A stretch of DNA of 64,000 nt from Flavicella sp042091695 (lineage in GTDB: Bacteria > Bacteroidota > Bacteroidia > Flavobacteriales > Flavobacteriaceae). A program made the translations under genes and the position numbers. The notes below the pieces were generated by a model. It did no database searches and had not been told where the DNA came from. It saw only the letters and a list, made by a program, of their open reading frames with translations. Location of the stretch: positions 1 to 64,000 of the forward strand of contig JBELHA010000004.1 in the NCBI GenBank assembly GCA_042091695.1, given 5' to 3'. Below, in pieces: positions 63,548 to 64,000 of the stretch (positions within the stretch are counted from its first letter, which is position 1; every line of letters starts with the position of its first letter).

Positions 63548-63566
63548 CGTTTTAATATTTGAAAGT

Positions 63567-63574
63567 CAAACTTA
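63567..63574 (-). promoter_or_regulatory. -7 box (TAAGTTTG) of the second beta-helix gene
   Basis: TAAGTTTG on the minus strand matches TAnnTTTG, 20 bases before the start codon at 63547. No TTG at the usual spacing. Confidence 0.45.
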
Positions 63575-63685
63575 GTAAAACAATCGTGGTTTGAATTGAT
63601 ATAAAATTCACAACTTTTAAGCCGAATGTTACATTTATTGAGTTATTTATGACGGTTGCTTTCTTTTTTTATGTTTATAGGTGTT

Positions 63686-64000
63686 TTAGCGAGTTTTGAA
63701 TAGTGTAGTCACAATTTTTCCTTTTTTGTTTTCTAGCGGTATACTTAAAAGTTGTTCTTTAGATATAGAACGAAAATTAAAGGGAAGCTTTGATATATCG
63801 AGTCCACTTTTGACTTTTAAACGTATTCCTTGTCCGGAAATAATATCCTTGTTGGGTATAAAATCTCCTTCTGGTATGTGTTCTGTGAGTATCACATATG
63901 TATAGGAGTAAAGTTTATCGAGCACTTTTTGTACTTCTGTGTTAGAAACATGTTGTAATACCTGTCGAATTATGACGCAATCAGCTTTGGGTAGGACTGC
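63686..64000 (-). CDS. Class I SAM-dependent methyltransferase, C-terminal part
   Basis: The reading frame is open to the window end and ends at TAA 63686. The visible 104 residues begin LPKADCVIIRQVLQHVSN (the motif after the SAM site of small methyltransferases) and continue with VLDKLYSYTYVILTEHIPEG and a C-terminal strand (KIVTTLFKTR). The SAM-binding N terminus lies outside. Substrate is unknown. It is transcribed in the same direction as the beta-helix genes, 139 bp upstream of them. Confidence 0.8.
   Translation of the reverse strand, partial: AVLPKADCVIIRQVLQHVSNTEVQKVLDKLYSYTYVILTEHIPEGDFIPNKDIISGQGIRLKVKSGLDISKLPFNFRSISKEQLLSIPLENKKGKIVTTLFKTR

Noticed and set aside
1..64000. CRISPR array, insertion sequence, prophage or integrase
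   Set aside because: No regularly spaced repeats, transposase or phage motifs were seen anywhere in the window.

Overview
The window is AT-rich and almost fully coding. It comes from a member of the Bacteroidetes, most likely a marine Flavobacteriaceae. Evidence for this: the -7 promoter box TAnnTTTG occurs before several genes; two giant secreted proteins end in type IX secretion (Por) sorting tails; a Lacal_2735-type mini-protein is present; several neighbourhoods (mutL with rhomboid genes, MarR with a fad operon, a sigma factor next to a family 2 glycosyltransferase) are typical of flavobacteria. A sulfatase and secreted beta-helix proteins suggest a life on algal or other sulfated polysaccharide.

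Layout. 1-82: 3' end of a tRNA-Lys with its terminator. 0.25-2.1 kb: ECF sigma factor, glycosyltransferase and a small membrane protein. 2.2-8.2 kb: a fatty-acid beta-oxidation operon (MarR regulator, FadN-, FadA- and FadE-like enzymes), the same enzyme order as Bacillus fadNAE. 8.4-11.9 kb: an ABC-2 exporter pair and an NtrC-type response regulator without a DNA-binding domain. 11.9-20.2 kb, minus strand: rluF, a geranylgeranyl-reductase-family flavoprotein, an endonuclease/exonuclease/phosphatase-family protein broken only by a false scaffold gap, two rhomboid proteases, mutL, a small membrane protein, ribH and a TPR protein. 20.3-21.7 kb: recF and a DUF721 (DciA-like) gene. 22.3-31.8 kb: a heme biosynthesis island, with hemH plus an AraC-type regulator on the minus strand and hemA-C-D-B-L-E-F on the plus strand. 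31.9-40.1 kb: a flavin reductase, an ABC1/UbiB kinase and a TetR regulator facing an SDR gene across a strong palindrome; then a 2-oxoacid dehydrogenase E2, PhnA, a YfcC transporter and a pseudouridine synthase. 40.2-51 kb: a kinase-like protein, a DUF885 protein without its metal motif, a duplicated-domain exported protein, a membrane protein, TIGR02757, MiaE, a SulP transporter with a UspA partner, and dnaX. 51.2-53.6 kb: exported MsrA and an ABC exporter. 53.7-63.5 kb: sulfatase, ThuA protein, DUF1080 lipoprotein and two paralogous secreted beta-helix proteins, probably part of a polysaccharide-utilisation region. The window ends inside a methyltransferase gene.

Most notable points. (1) dnaX is split by an uninterrupted run of 11 A residues. 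The zero frame stops four codons later, while the -1 frame stays open for 208 codons, as expected for programmed slippage making short and long clamp-loader subunits. (2) The 100-N gap at 14184-14283 is flanked by two identical 55-bp copies, and collapsing them restores one intact gene. (3) The araC-hemH promoter matches TTG-N19-TAnnTTTG exactly and carries an inverted repeat over its -33 box; a 25-bp TetR-type palindrome lies between tetR and the SDR gene. (4) Several enzymes appear to have lost canonical catalytic residues (DUF885 protein, MutL endonuclease site, SDR tyrosine).
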